Position numbers and translations under genes: made by a program. A stretch of DNA of 64,000 bases from Branchiostoma floridae. Its lineage: Eukaryota > Chordata > Leptocardii > Amphioxiformes > Branchiostomatidae. This document shows positions 11,601 to 23,600 of the stretch, one piece after another (position 1 is the first letter of the stretch; each line of letters begins with the position of its first letter). The notes beneath the pieces were generated by a model that saw nothing but the letters and a program-made list of their open reading frames with translations, was not told the DNA's origin and made no database searches. The stretch is from contig NC_049981.1 of assembly GCF_000003815.2 (NCBI RefSeq), positions 11,626,028 through 11,690,027 on the forward strand, given 5' to 3'.

Positions 11601-12644
11601 TCGCTCCATGTACCCTCCATGTTTGGTTGTGGCCTTGCAAATTCTTCCCACAACGCGCGGTTTGAAGGAACCTATATAAGTTATTCTAGAGTACGGACCA
11701 TCCATTGATAGTGTACAGAATGAATAGAGCCCGTTGCGTGACTTGCTGAACTCTCCCACATAATCAGCGAGACGACACTGCCCTAATCCGTTGTTCACCC
11801 CTGGTCTCTAGTCACGTGATTAGCATATCCAAGATGGCGGGGGCCACCAACTTGCAGTGGGTCCTCTCTGCTTTATTTCCAAATCCCCGTGTGTGTAAGT
11901 ATGCGACGTGTCCTATTCTTACGCTGGCGAGTCTTGTACGGCATCATTAAAATAGTTGTGTTAGCATAGTCCTGTACCGTGAACACATAGCGGTCTTGTC
12001 TGCATAGGGTTGGGTGTACTGTCAAACGGTCACCACATGTTGCTAACGATTTCCCTTCCCCTAGAGGCTTCGACCAAAGATTTGACAACTAGCTGAACGA
12101 ATATCATAGATAAAGACTTTACCTTTCTGATGTTTCGTTGTCTTTAAAACCATACTTTGACAACATATTCTAGCCATGAAATCAAGGCACGCGAGCTTCA
12201 ACTTTGGTCGCTATCCTGTCGCTGAACAGCGACCTCCGTATGTGGAAAGGGGTTTTCCACAAATACTTTTCCATTGATATCTTTAGTCTGTATTTAAAGT
12301 CATCTATAGGGTAGTGCTGGTATGGTTTTGATAGCAGACCGTTGGGGTGTTGCATGTACTCAGGAATTTCGTTCCGGTCCGGCCGGATAGCCTTGTATTC
12401 TGGTAGATGTTAGTTTAGACCGGCTTAGGTCATGGTCACGGTCAGAGATGGCGTCAAAGCGACCCTCAATCGGCTGTGGCTCTTCCAGCCAAACTTAAAT
12501 CCAGATGGTGTTAGTTTGTTGGCCGTCGTGTCATACCCAGCACCCAGGGCACGGGGAGGATCGTACTTCGGGAACTGTACCCAAGCCCTCCGGTTACGGG
12601 TCACATCTCTGACGTGATCCGCTATCGCGTAGCTTCCTCAGTCC
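11601..12644. other. Intergenic, no gene seen
   Basis: I see no exon with good splice sites plus protein similarity, no RNA gene and no clear repeat. Confidence 0.3.
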
Positions 12645-12650
12645 AATGAT

Positions 12651-13840
12651 GAGGGCCCCCAAGGGGGGGTACCGACAACGCTCTACGCTAAATTCGGGAG
12701 GGCCGGCTACGTAATACGCTAAATTATTGACACATTATTACGCTCTACGCTAAATTACGAAATTTCATAATGCATTATGCAAATCTTTATCGTCTTTTGG
12801 CTGAACTCCGTCGACGGCAGAACGCCGTGAAGAGGAGATCTAAACAAAACTGATAATTCCATCAACAAGATTAAAACTTCTAAATACGTCTTGCTGGCCA
12901 GAGGCGGCGACAGCAAATTCTCATGTGATGTAATTTTCAGCACTTGTAGCACCGAAAGCGGAGGGGTGACAATCCTAGAGGCGTCCGGGGGCATGCTCCC
13001 CCGGGAATATTGTGAAATCTTGACCCTCTGAAACGCCATTTTATGCATTTTGAAGGACAGATTTTGTTCACAGACTAAGCTAAGTTAAATAGCATCAGAT
13101 TAGAAAATCACATGGTTTTAGAGGGCAACGCCCCCAAACATCATTTTCAGATTTCGAGTGACGAAAGCACGAACTGTCGCAAGGTAGGTACGGGAAAATT
13201 TGGAATTTTTACCCTCTAAAACACCATTTCCTGCATTTTGAGGGACAAATTTTGCTGGCAGACCATATGCTCAATGTAATGACATTTCTGTCAGAGAAAC
13301 GTCTTTGAGGGCGACGAGTGCCGGAGAGTCGTGAGCGCCGGAGGCCCAAGTCGTCGCAAGCCTAGGCAAGGGCCGTCCGGCGCCCGGAGAAAAATTGAAA
13401 TCTCGACCCTCTGAAATGCCATTTCATGCATTTAAGGGGCACATTTTGCTTGTTAACTAAGCTAAGGTCGGTAAAAAAATTCTACTACCGCAACATATTT
13501 TCACCATGTCCAATGCCGAAGGGGTTAGCAAGGAATGTCCGGCGAAATTTTGAAATCTGGACCCTTTGAAACGCAATTTCCAGCATTTTCGCGGGTAAAA
13601 TTTGCCGGTAGACTTAAGTTTAATGAAACTTTGATTACGCTTGACGAAAAACTAATATGAATTACGTTTTACGGTAAAATCCGGTTAGCTTCTACGTAAT
13701 ACGTTGAATTAAAGGGGCCAATATCGCTCGACGCAAAATGCACCGATTACGCTCTACGTTGAATTCGAGCGGTCCCGCTACGGAGTACGTAGAATTAAAA
13801 CAGCCGATTACGCTCTACGGAAAAGGGCTTTGGGGCCCCC
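12651..13840. mobile_element. Non-autonomous element with 6-bp target duplication
   Basis: AATGAT flanks the segment at 12645-12650 and 13841-13846. The termini are GAGGGCCCCCAA and TTGGGGCCCCC, roughly inverted copies. Both subterminal regions are packed with variants of TACGCTCTACGCTAAATT. The middle holds about four diverged copies of a module with ACCCTCTGAAACGCCATTT and GCATTTTGAGGGAC (near 13022, 13211, 13408 and 13559). No transposase was seen. A 6-bp duplication is known for several DNA-transposon superfamilies, including Polinton and IS3EU; I cannot assign one. Confidence 0.6.
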
Positions 13841-13846
13841 AATGAT

Positions 13847-15162
13847 TACAAGATTCCAGAGATATTTTTCCTACCCCGTATTCTATAAAACACCCCCCTG
13901 TGAACACTCCTCTGTAAAAGTTAACCAGATATCTCACTGTTATCAACCACCCACGCGTTTATACAGACTCAGAAGTTGGCAGTTGTCGCCGTTTGTTGGT
14001 CCATGGGAGCTCTCATGTGATTTCTATAGCTCTAAGTCTAACGTTTACAAACAAGACGAAATATTCAATTTGTGTTGGCAGCTGTGTCGTTGTACTAGAC
14101 TGATAAGCCGGTAAATTTTTGAATGGGTATAGTATAGACAGACGAACTGGTGATGTTTTCAACGATGTGCCGTACAGCTGGATATAGTTACAACGTTTGC
14201 AGAAGATCGTTGTTCAAACTTTGTAAGCCTTCTTTTCTGCGATTTCAGAGTCTTTCACAAATGGGATGACCTATATTCGTGTTGGCAGTAGATATCGCTG
14301 TGCCGGTCAACCGATATCCCATTGACTGAGTGACTAGACAAGCGAAGCTGGTGACGTTTTTCAACAGTTGTAACGACAGATTTAGTCAGGTCAAATTCGG
14401 GAAGACAAATGTTCAGGACGGTGCTACTGTTTGTACAGGGATGTAAGGGGAGTCCGAGTGTTTGAAAGTCTCCCTCTTCAGTTCTTTGAGTGACGGAATG
14501 GGATCATCTTCGAACTTCTTGGCGACTATCTGTGTAATTCTGGACGGTTGGGGGGAGGGGGTGTAGTTGACAATTCACAGGGTTTACACAAATTTTAGTC
14601 CAATTTACCGGCAATGCTTTGGTTGCTGTCCAAGTTTTGGTATATACAGGTTGACAAAGTGTGGTTGGTTTGTTGCAGAAGCAGTTCGGTCTTATCGCTA
14701 TTTGGGAGAATATATATCATGCCTGTGTGTGTGTATAAAGTTTATTAAGTTTAATATTCCGGTATTGTTGTTGTTATTTCTATTTGAAGGGGTGTCGTCC
14801 GGTGTTTATAGTATTTATCGTTTTATTTAGATATTTTTCTTCTTACATAAAGGCCCCCATATCCCATCCCAACCCTTTCCGGCCCATCCCTCCTAAGTCC
14901 TGACGTATCGTCTTTCACAACACAGTGCAGCCCGACACGCTACTGTACATCAGGAATGTGCACTCAGCTCGGCGTACTGATAGTAGTGTCATTATTCGCT
15001 CCCGTTGATTCGAAGAAAATTGTTATTTTTTTTATTACTCGAAAGGGACACATGTAAAAGTTGTGTATGGTTCGGTAATAGAAGTAATACGGATTCAACC
15101 AAAGATAGAATGTCCCCGACAATACAGTAATCACCAATATTCCACTAGACGGCGATCTTGCT
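13847..15162. other. Intergenic, no gene seen
   Basis: The sequence is AT-rich with a GGGGGGAGGGGG stretch near 14550. No supported gene or RNA was found. Confidence 0.3.
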
Positions 15163-15171
15163 GTGAACTCG

Positions 15172-15288
15172 TAGCCTGAGTATCATCCGTATTCTACCGG
15201 GGCTCCTTACATTCCGGTAGAAATAGGATGGTACCCAGGCGAAGTGAGTGTAAGGAGCCCCGGTAGAAATAGGATGGTACCCAGGCTA
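15172..15288. mobile_element. 117-bp MITE with 9-bp target duplication
   Basis: Terminal inverted repeats start TAGCCTGAGTATCATCC and end GGATGGTACCCAGGCTA. Internally, CTACCGGGGCTCCTTAC pairs with GTAAGGAGCCCCGGTAG. A second direct copy of CCGGTAGAAATAGGATGG lies in the middle. GTGAACTCG flanks the element at 15163-15171 and 15289-15297. Confidence 0.75.
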
Positions 15289-15328
15289 GTGAACTCGCTG
15301 CGACCTAAATTGGATTTGCTTATTTGGA

Positions 15329-15542
15329 ATACTGTAAATGCAGAAATGTTCGCGGTGGATTTATGTTCGCGGTTTTCGCGTCGGCCATTTCACCGCGAAT
15401 TTAAAACCACCGCGAACATTTTTCCAGGGCATTAAGATACTACAGTACATGCTGCTACCGCTAAATTAAAACCACCGCGAAAAGTCCTTTTTCCCGCTAC
15501 CGCGAAATAAAATCCCCGCGAACTAAAATGCATTTACAGTAT
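15329..15542. mobile_element. MITE with CCGCGAAC inverted repeats
   Basis: The ends are ATACTGTAAATGCA and TGCATTTACAGTAT. The interior repeats ACCGCGAACAT / ATGTTCGCGGT and CACCGCGAA several times in both orientations. Degenerate relatives ending in ATTTACAGTA occur near 52970 and 56000. Confidence 0.7.
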
Positions 15543-17494
15543 CATGTACAACGTAAAAGCCTTGGTAAAAGGTATGAGTGACAAGACAACAAAGCACACA
15601 AAGAATCACAAGATTCGCTTGTTTATCTATCTATGGAACACGTTGCGCGCTCAGTCAAAATTTATGTTTGAAGCGCTGTCACAGCTGACAAGAACACCGT
15701 TTCTCGCACAATAAAAGGGAAAGATAATTGCTTGGTACATGTAATTATACCGTGATGTTACTATTTTCTTCATAAAATGTTGTAATGGAGTGACCATACA
15801 CTACGTCCATGGCATCACCACGGTGACGAATGGGCCTGGGAAATATGACAACTGTCCTGTGGTAATCGATGTATTTTAGACATCTGAGCCTAATAGTGAC
15901 ATGTAAGACCATCTGCCACACAGCAGAGCAGACTAACAGCTTTATCGATCATGTTGACATTTGAGAAGGGGACAATAACTTATGACGTGACATTTGGGCT
16001 GGGTATCCGCAGGCGCTCTCAAAATATGAAATTAACCGAGAGTTCCAAAGGCCTGTCCCCCAAAGTGTCGATAATTTTTATATATGATATGATAATCTTT
16101 ATTGCATATTCATGCCCGAGGGCTAAATGCACAAAGGGACCACATATGGTCTTATGGATGCGTCTTATAACCAAGACTTGATTTCAAGAGCGTATATTCC
16201 TCACCCCTTCAGTGCACGGTGGAATCGGCCAAGTTCACACGCTCAAGTTCAACATCGGCATTCAGATCAGATATATACGATTTTGCCGAAGGTCACATGC
16301 AACCCCTCCACACACCCCCACCCCGGGCCCCGCCAACCGCCTCCTCAAGCAATCTTCACCCCTTTCTTTCGATGAGAACGTAGATAACTCAGCCCTTTTG
16401 TCCAGATATGTATATACTAGTTTACTATGCCCTTGAATTATGTTGGACTCGACGCTAAGAATGCGGGACCGCATGCCGGTTCTGTTTATACAACGCGGCT
16501 ACGCAAGTCTTCCTTCTACGTCCTCTGTACATGTCATTTGTCATCCAGCCATGCACGGCCGGATCGTCTGTTGTCTGAAACTGCAGCTTTTGTATTCGCG
16601 CCTTTCGGGGACCAAGACCCCCGCCCTTAAAAAAGATAATTTAAAGATAGCCATTGGTCAAGCATTATTGCATTGTGTAACATTCTATGTATCAATGAGC
16701 CTTGAAAGAAAATATACATATACACATGTACAATGTTTACTTGTAAAATTAAAAGTTACGCTCTTATTAAGAGCTTAAACACTGTATGATAACATAGCCT
16801 CCTTCACAGACTTCGAGCGGGCTGGATTTTATTTAGTGGAGGGGGGGGGGGGGGTTCAAAGTTGAATAATGTTCTCTATTAAATGCCGGGAAAGGGAGTT
16901 TGCGACACGTATAACACCCGTAGATTAGCCCTGATTCATTTCGCAATCAAATGAGACATCGTTTAATATGTGCAGGTTAGTGTAGACACAAGGGAACCGC
17001 CCGTCCGTTTGCCACCTGGCTTCCCCTGAGGATAATACCCGTATTTCATGATGCGTTCTTTACCTAGTCTCCTAGGAATTAGCATATGATATCACACACA
17101 TAAATGCATGTTATCAAAATAATACATTTGATTGTTAGATTTACACGCAAAGTACAGATACTTCACTCGTAAGGGTACACAATTTGATACTTCTTTGTCA
17201 TTTCACAACTTAATACTATTTAGAAACTTAACAGAAAGAGCTAGACAGACAGAGAGAGAGAAAGTATTTAGAAGCTAAAATCACAGAATCCGTGCATTTC
17301 AGAACAGGTATGGTATTATATTTCTTTTCCGAATTGATCAGACAAAGAACTAAATATTAACGTTATATCAGAAATTACTGAAATAGTCACCATAGTCGTT
17401 AGCGATGCCTCTGTACATTGCCATGCTGCCATTATACCTCGGGCCTTGAACTTTGCAAATGACACATCTATATATCGTATGTTTATGTTTTGCA
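15543..17494. other. Intergenic or 5' intron; LINE tail and poly-G run
   Basis: About 16080-16150 on the minus strand looks like a LINE 3' tail (TTAGCCCTCGGGCAT, then CAATAAAGATTATCATATC). A run of about 18 G occurs near 16838-16855. No coding exon is supported. The stretch ends at the TTTTGCAG acceptor before the RING exon. Confidence 0.4.
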
Positions 17495-17497
17495 GAC

Positions 17498-17676
17498 ATG
17501 GATGTAAACCAGAGAGGACTCATCTGCCCAGTTTGTAATGACCAGTTCAAGTCGCCCCTCACCCTCCCCTGCCTCCACTCCGTCTGCCGGAAGTGCGCGG
17601 AGGAAATTCTCGTGTCTCGCGAGAACGAGAGGAACGTCACTTCCGGAAGGTACACACCTGTTAGCGAACCCCGGAG
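17498..17676 (+). CDS. TRIM-Ig/FN3 exon 1: start and first part of RING
   Basis: ATG lies just after the TTTTGCAG acceptor. The exon encodes C-P-V-C, then C-L-H-S-V-C-R-K-C, six of the eight RING zinc ligands. The donor is GGAG|GTAAGC, phase 2. Confidence 0.85.
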
Positions 17677-20600
17677 GTAAGCAAGGACAAGCACGTTCGC
17701 GGTTGCATGTGCGTATGCGCGGCTACAGAAAGTGTGGGTAATACGTCAAAGGTGAACGCCAGTAGCTTTTACATTACGTATACAGTTGTCGTCTCAACCA
17801 TTGTCTCGATGTGCACAACAATGTTCAGACGTGATTTGTTTGTCTCAGGGGCCTTCACCTTTGACATATTACCCACAATTCTTTTCGCTGTGCATGTGTA
17901 CTTGGCACCGTGAACATGCTTATTGCTTTCAATTCCATGTACATGTATCTACTGCCGCAAAGGACCCATATAGAAAAGAGTAAAGAATGTTTAAAAGAAA
18001 GAAAGAAAATTACATGATTCACCGTTGCACAGCCCATATCCACCAATCGAAACAAAGATATTGAATGTAAAAATGGGTAACTTTAAAGTGTAAACATTCC
18101 AATTCAACTTACCTCACACAGTAGCCCACTGTGTCAAGGGTTCCAAAAGTCTTCTTCTTATAGATTCAGCATTTTTTTAAATCGCGGAATATGTCGCCGT
18201 TTCAAACACTGCCGCCATAAGTTTAAGTCAAGTTAGTGCCTGACCGCTTCAAATTGCACATACAGGGCTAGACGATTGGACAAACGTGTTGTTTGTCATT
18301 ACAAATATGAACTGGTCGTCTATGTGCTTCTCAATGTAGATTGGCATGTCAAGATCGAATTCTTCTGTTTTCTACAGTGTCTTGAAGTGCCCAGCCTGTA
18401 AGAAAGAAGTACCTCTGGACTCCCGGGGTCTGGACGGGCTGACCGAAAACTTCATCCTGAGGAATATCATCGACTCCATGCAAGAAGCCAAAGAGTATTC
18501 CGAACTTGACGATGACCTTGGCGTCCAGTGTGATGTTTGTCAGGAGGAACCCCCAAACCTCGCCACCAAAACCTGCGTGAAGTGCGAACTCTGTTACTGC
18601 GAGGAGTGTCTAAACTTGACCCATCCACCGGGGCGCCCCCTGACGGGGCACCAGCTCATCGCACCCACACGTGACCCAAAGTCAAACATCGTGAGATGTC
18701 AGGAGCACAACGAGATCATATCCCTGTACTGTGAGGATGACGACACAGTGGTGTGTCCCACATGTCATGCGCGCAGCCACAAAGGTCACAAGGTTATCCC
18801 AACGGACGAAAAATACCGTCAAATGAAGGTAGGTCGTTTTTCGGTAAAAGTCCCGGGAACGAGTCAACTAACCTTTGACCAGACAACTCTGTTGTTGTAG
18901 ACAATAAGTTATAACGGTGTTAGCTATAACAGCTTTTACATATGTGGAAAAAAAAAACTTTACGTAACAAACACCAAGTTTGATTGGGACTTGCCCCAAT
19001 GCGTTGGTGTTGGTTACGTAAAGTTTTTTTCACGGTGTCATTTACGAACACAGATTAGCTTTAATGCTAAGCTTTCACATATTCTCATGATTTATACACA
19101 ATATGAGTTGTGCAACGGCTTATATAGCTGTATCCTTTTTGTATAAACGATATGTATTTGCTTGCTATTAGCACCGCTTGACTGTGGGAGGTCGAGGGAT
19201 TTTTAGTATTTTCACAAAAACGTATTTTGTTATGACCTATGATAGTTCTTACTCCATTGTATTTTTGTCTCTCCAGGCTGCCCTGAAGGACAGTGTGAAA
19301 AGCCTGGTGAACGTGAACAGTACGTACGTCCAGCACATCGGGAAACTGCGCTCTGTTTGTGACGGGATCCAGGTATGGATCTTGTCATCAGTTCATTTGT
19401 TTTCTGTCTTATTGTGCGTAAGCAGTCATTTTAAGGTTGCAGAGTGGCAGGATGTGAGGAGGAAGTGGTGTAATGGATACTCAAAGAATTGGACGTATGG
19501 TAGGCAGTGGCAGGAAGTAGAGTTTAGGAGATGGTAAAGTCTGTCGTTAATTAGATTTGACAGTATAGGTCATGAGTCAATGGTAGAGGCTGCGAATTAA
19601 CGGGAGGTATTGTTTTAGCTATGTCTGTGTTTTCGCAGTCATGTATCTGCCAAATATGCGTATACAGTGTACGAACTTTTCATTGCAATCTGTATTTCAG
19701 AAGAGGGAGACCATCAAATGTTCGCTCATGCCCTTTGAATCTATCGCAATTTCAGGGCCATTTTGACAAGCAGGAAGGTTCGGTTAAGAAGGAGTTCTCC
19801 GATGTGAAGGCACTGGTTCAGAAGAAGGAGAAGGACATGCTGACCACGATAGAGAAGGAGAGGCGGGAGAAGGTTGAGGTCCGTCAGCAGCAGATAGACC
19901 ACTACAGGCGGACGTTAGAAAACACCACCGCGGCCGTCAGCTTCGCACAGGAGGCTCTGAGAGAGCGGGGACAGGCGTCGTTTTTACAGGTTGGAATTAC
20001 GTATATGGCACACACTTCTGACGTCATTTGGTACAGTGCACAAGCATTGATGATGGAGTAGTAGCCCCGAGAAGTAGGCAACAGGAAATGTTCGTTTTTT
20101 TTTCCACTTAGATGGTGAATAATTTAGATAGTCATATATTTAGGTGAACAACAAAACTTTTCAACAAAAGTTCGTCTCAGTAACTCTCTTGTTCTCCTCT
20201 CTGTTTCAGAAAGCCAACATGATCGACAAGAAGTAAGTTAACAAGCCTTTGAATTTTTCATCTTTGTACTGTCCATTTTTGAATAATATGTTTTCTTTTT
20301 TGAAACAAAATCATTCAACTGTTCTTCCCCTTGGTAGAGTGAAGTCAGCACTGGATTCAGCTCCACCAATACAAGACACTGAGCTGACGGAAATGCCCGA
20401 CAACCTTTTCGAGGCGAACCTTGATCTTGCCGACATCGCTTCTGTCATAAACAACAAGGCGTCAGTATCAAAAGGTAAATCACTGAACATCAATATGCAT
20501 ACAAAAATATTCGTTTTCACCGTACACTTTTATTACTTTTGATGATGCACGAACAGATACATGATAAACGTTGAATAGAAACGATTTTACATTGTGTTTC

Positions 20601-23600
20601 AGAATTACTTCATCAGACTTATTGTTCACTTCTCTATTTTATTTTTATAGCCCCGCCACCACCGGAAATACGCAAGAGCCAGTGCATTGTGGGAGAGTCT
20701 TCCATCTCCATCCGGTGGCATGTGCCCGACCCCTCGGTCTACAAGGACTACCAGGTAAAACTCAAGACAACCACAAAGTTTTAACACAGGTGTAATTGCA
20801 ACTTAATTGTACACTATGCGTACGATGCGAACATCACGCGTACGATACGAACATCACGCATACGATACGAACACTATGCGTACGTTACGAACACCACGTT
20901 TCCATGTATTGGTAAAGACAATGTAGAACTGCAAGGTTAAATCTTCTTCACCATTGATATTAAGAATGAAATCAGCATTAGCCTCGTGGGGCCTCGCCCG
21001 TGGCCTGTACTACGTTGAGGAGTCTCTGTTAAACCGAGCTGAGGTTTCTACATTTGTGATCGTGGCATCTAAACAGCTGTTAGCCTATCATAAAATTGTC
21101 TTTACCTAAAGAAAGCATTTATGCGATACTCTGATTGGTTGGCAGCTGGAAACCTCAGCCCTATTTGGTAAAGACTCCCCAAGGTATATTGTATAGGTGA
21201 CGGGCGAGCCTCTGCGTATAGGAGATTGGAAATCAGTAGCTACATACAGAACTGCATACTGTAACTGCCTTCTCCACTGTGGATGTAATGGATTACAGGT
21301 ACAATACTCAACCTTGCCGGATGTCGTGCGTAGCACGTCCCGTACCTCGGAGCGCCTGGCGGTGTTAGAGTCCCTCTCCCCCGGCACCACGTACACCTGC
21401 ACGGTACGGGCCAGGGACAAGGACGGCACCATCCACTGCAGCAAACCCGTGGACTTCAAAACTAAGGAACCAGGTGATCAGTAAGGCCAGAGCTGCCTGG
21501 TCTTTGGTTACTCGATCTTTTGAAATCTTTTGAACTTTTCTTGTCTTTGTTCTTCATTCTCGACTCACCAGTATGAATGTTTTCTTTTTCTTTTCTTTAT
21601 TAACTTTAGTACGATTTATACATTTGCAAATATAAGATGTATTAGTGGACGGATTAAAGGACCTATAGATTAATTCTCATGAAAAAGTCCCTTTATAACG
21701 ATTTAGCTTAAACTTTTAAACATGTAAGTCGTTGTGCACTCGCGTATGGTTCTTCATAATCCGTCCCTAATTCTTGACAAATTACCCCACCATTAACAAC
21801 ACTGGTAACATATCGTGAAAAAAGAGGATTTTTCTCCCCCATAATGTTCTCCCCCCTTCTTGTCTCATGTGTTTTAAAGGCAGCCTTGTTCAATATCGTT
21901 TGCGTCAAATGAAGATTAGGACCTGACGTCTACGTCTTAACTTTCCTGGGGATCGTCCCAGATCATCGATATCCATCCTTAGTGGTCGTTATTCTTCTAA
22001 CACGTATTCGGGAAAAAAGAGCACTCGTAAATTAATGGGTTAACATTAGGGGTACTCTTTTGGCGAAGTGTAATTGTTAGGTAAGATTTGGGGGTTGATG
22101 ATTTCGATACAGTGAAACAATCTTTGTATTCAATTATCTTCATTTCCCTTTAGTTTTAATTTCATGACTTTCTTTCTTCCTTTGCCTCGGTTGCATGTGC
22201 CTGACTTTATATGAACTGTAATGCATCTTTGAATGTATGAAATTAAAGTCCTTTGTTTCCCATTCTCTTTCTCCTTTAATTTATTTCGTATTCATTCTTT
22301 GGAGTGAAAAATTAAACGGAGTGTGCCATGATAAACAATGCATTTTGATTGCCAACAATTATGAATTGTTACGCCATATATGAGGAACATTAAGATATTG
22401 TTATGATATAATGGCCGAATCCTAAGTGTTGCTTATGAATGGATTACTAGTATTTGTAACACAAACCATATACAACTATGGCAGAAGGGCCAGAATCTTT
22501 GCCATACCAGCGCCTGGTGTCATCCGTTAGTTGCGCTTGGTATGCATATGAGATATACATGTATTTATAGAGAACGCATCTTGCATTTCACAGTCGCTAC
22601 TAGAGTAGTTAAAGCTACTACGTCAGAAGCTACGTCATCTTCGGCTGCTCGGCTTGCATCGTCACGCGAAGCTACGTCATCTTCGGCTGCTCGGCCTGTA
22701 TCGTCACGCGAAGATTCGCTTGCTCCGCCGAGCGAAGTGGCGTCCTCTCCGGATGCCCAGCTTACTAGTACTTCTTCAGGCGAAGCGTCGTCCTCTTTAG
22801 CTGCTCGGAAATATTCGTCAGGCAAAGCTACACCATCTTCGGCTGCTCGGCTTGCTTCGTCAGCCGAACCTAGCTCGGTGTCAACGCCAGTTAGCTCGGT
22901 AGAAAACGACGCCCAAATGACAAAGGAAGAAAAGCACGAGAATAAAGTTGAAAGTCTGTTGGCAACCAAAGAAAAACGCACCTCTCGAGTCATGGACTTG
23001 GTGGATGGATTTGAAAATCAGACCATAACTAATGGTATGCTTCTTGTCAAGTGCCCCAAATGGTGTCCTCTTGCTTGTAATACCTGCTAGCTAGTATCAT
23101 TCATGGTCTATCATAAATAGGCGATCAAACTATCCGCAAAAAAGTCGTCTATATATTTAGACATTGTCTGTGAATGTAAAAAGACTAGTTAGATATTTTT
23201 CAGTTTCGAATATTTTACAATGGAATCGTATTTTCAAGAATATTCCATTTGATAAGATAAATGACAGTTTTTTCATCAATGATTTCACGAAGGATCGGCA
23301 ACAAAATGGGTTATTGTAAAAGTCGCTGGTGTCGGTCTGTGTGCTGCAAGTACCTGTTTTGTTGGTGATAAGGTGAAATACGGTGCCTCGCTGCAGTATA
23401 TTTGTTATTTCTAGCTTTAACCGTGAGCATGGTATTCTCCATACAGCAGAAACGACAGAAAACGACGAATCTACGAAAGACATACCTGTGGAGAAACCGC
23501 CCTCCTCTGTGACACGTCAACCCTCGGCACGGCGCACCTCTGCTCAACGGGAGGAGAAAACTCCCGAACCCTCCCCTCCCAAAAAAGTGGAACCTTCCAA

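Noticed and set aside
21474-21480. Alternative donor CA|GTAAGG for exon 8
   Set aside because: It would leave phase 2, whereas exon 9 needs phase 1; the GTGATC donor at 21474 fits.
22565-22993. 142-codon antisense frame opposite exon 9
   Set aside because: It is a by-product of the 42-bp repeat composition. The sense exon fits the phases of its neighbours.
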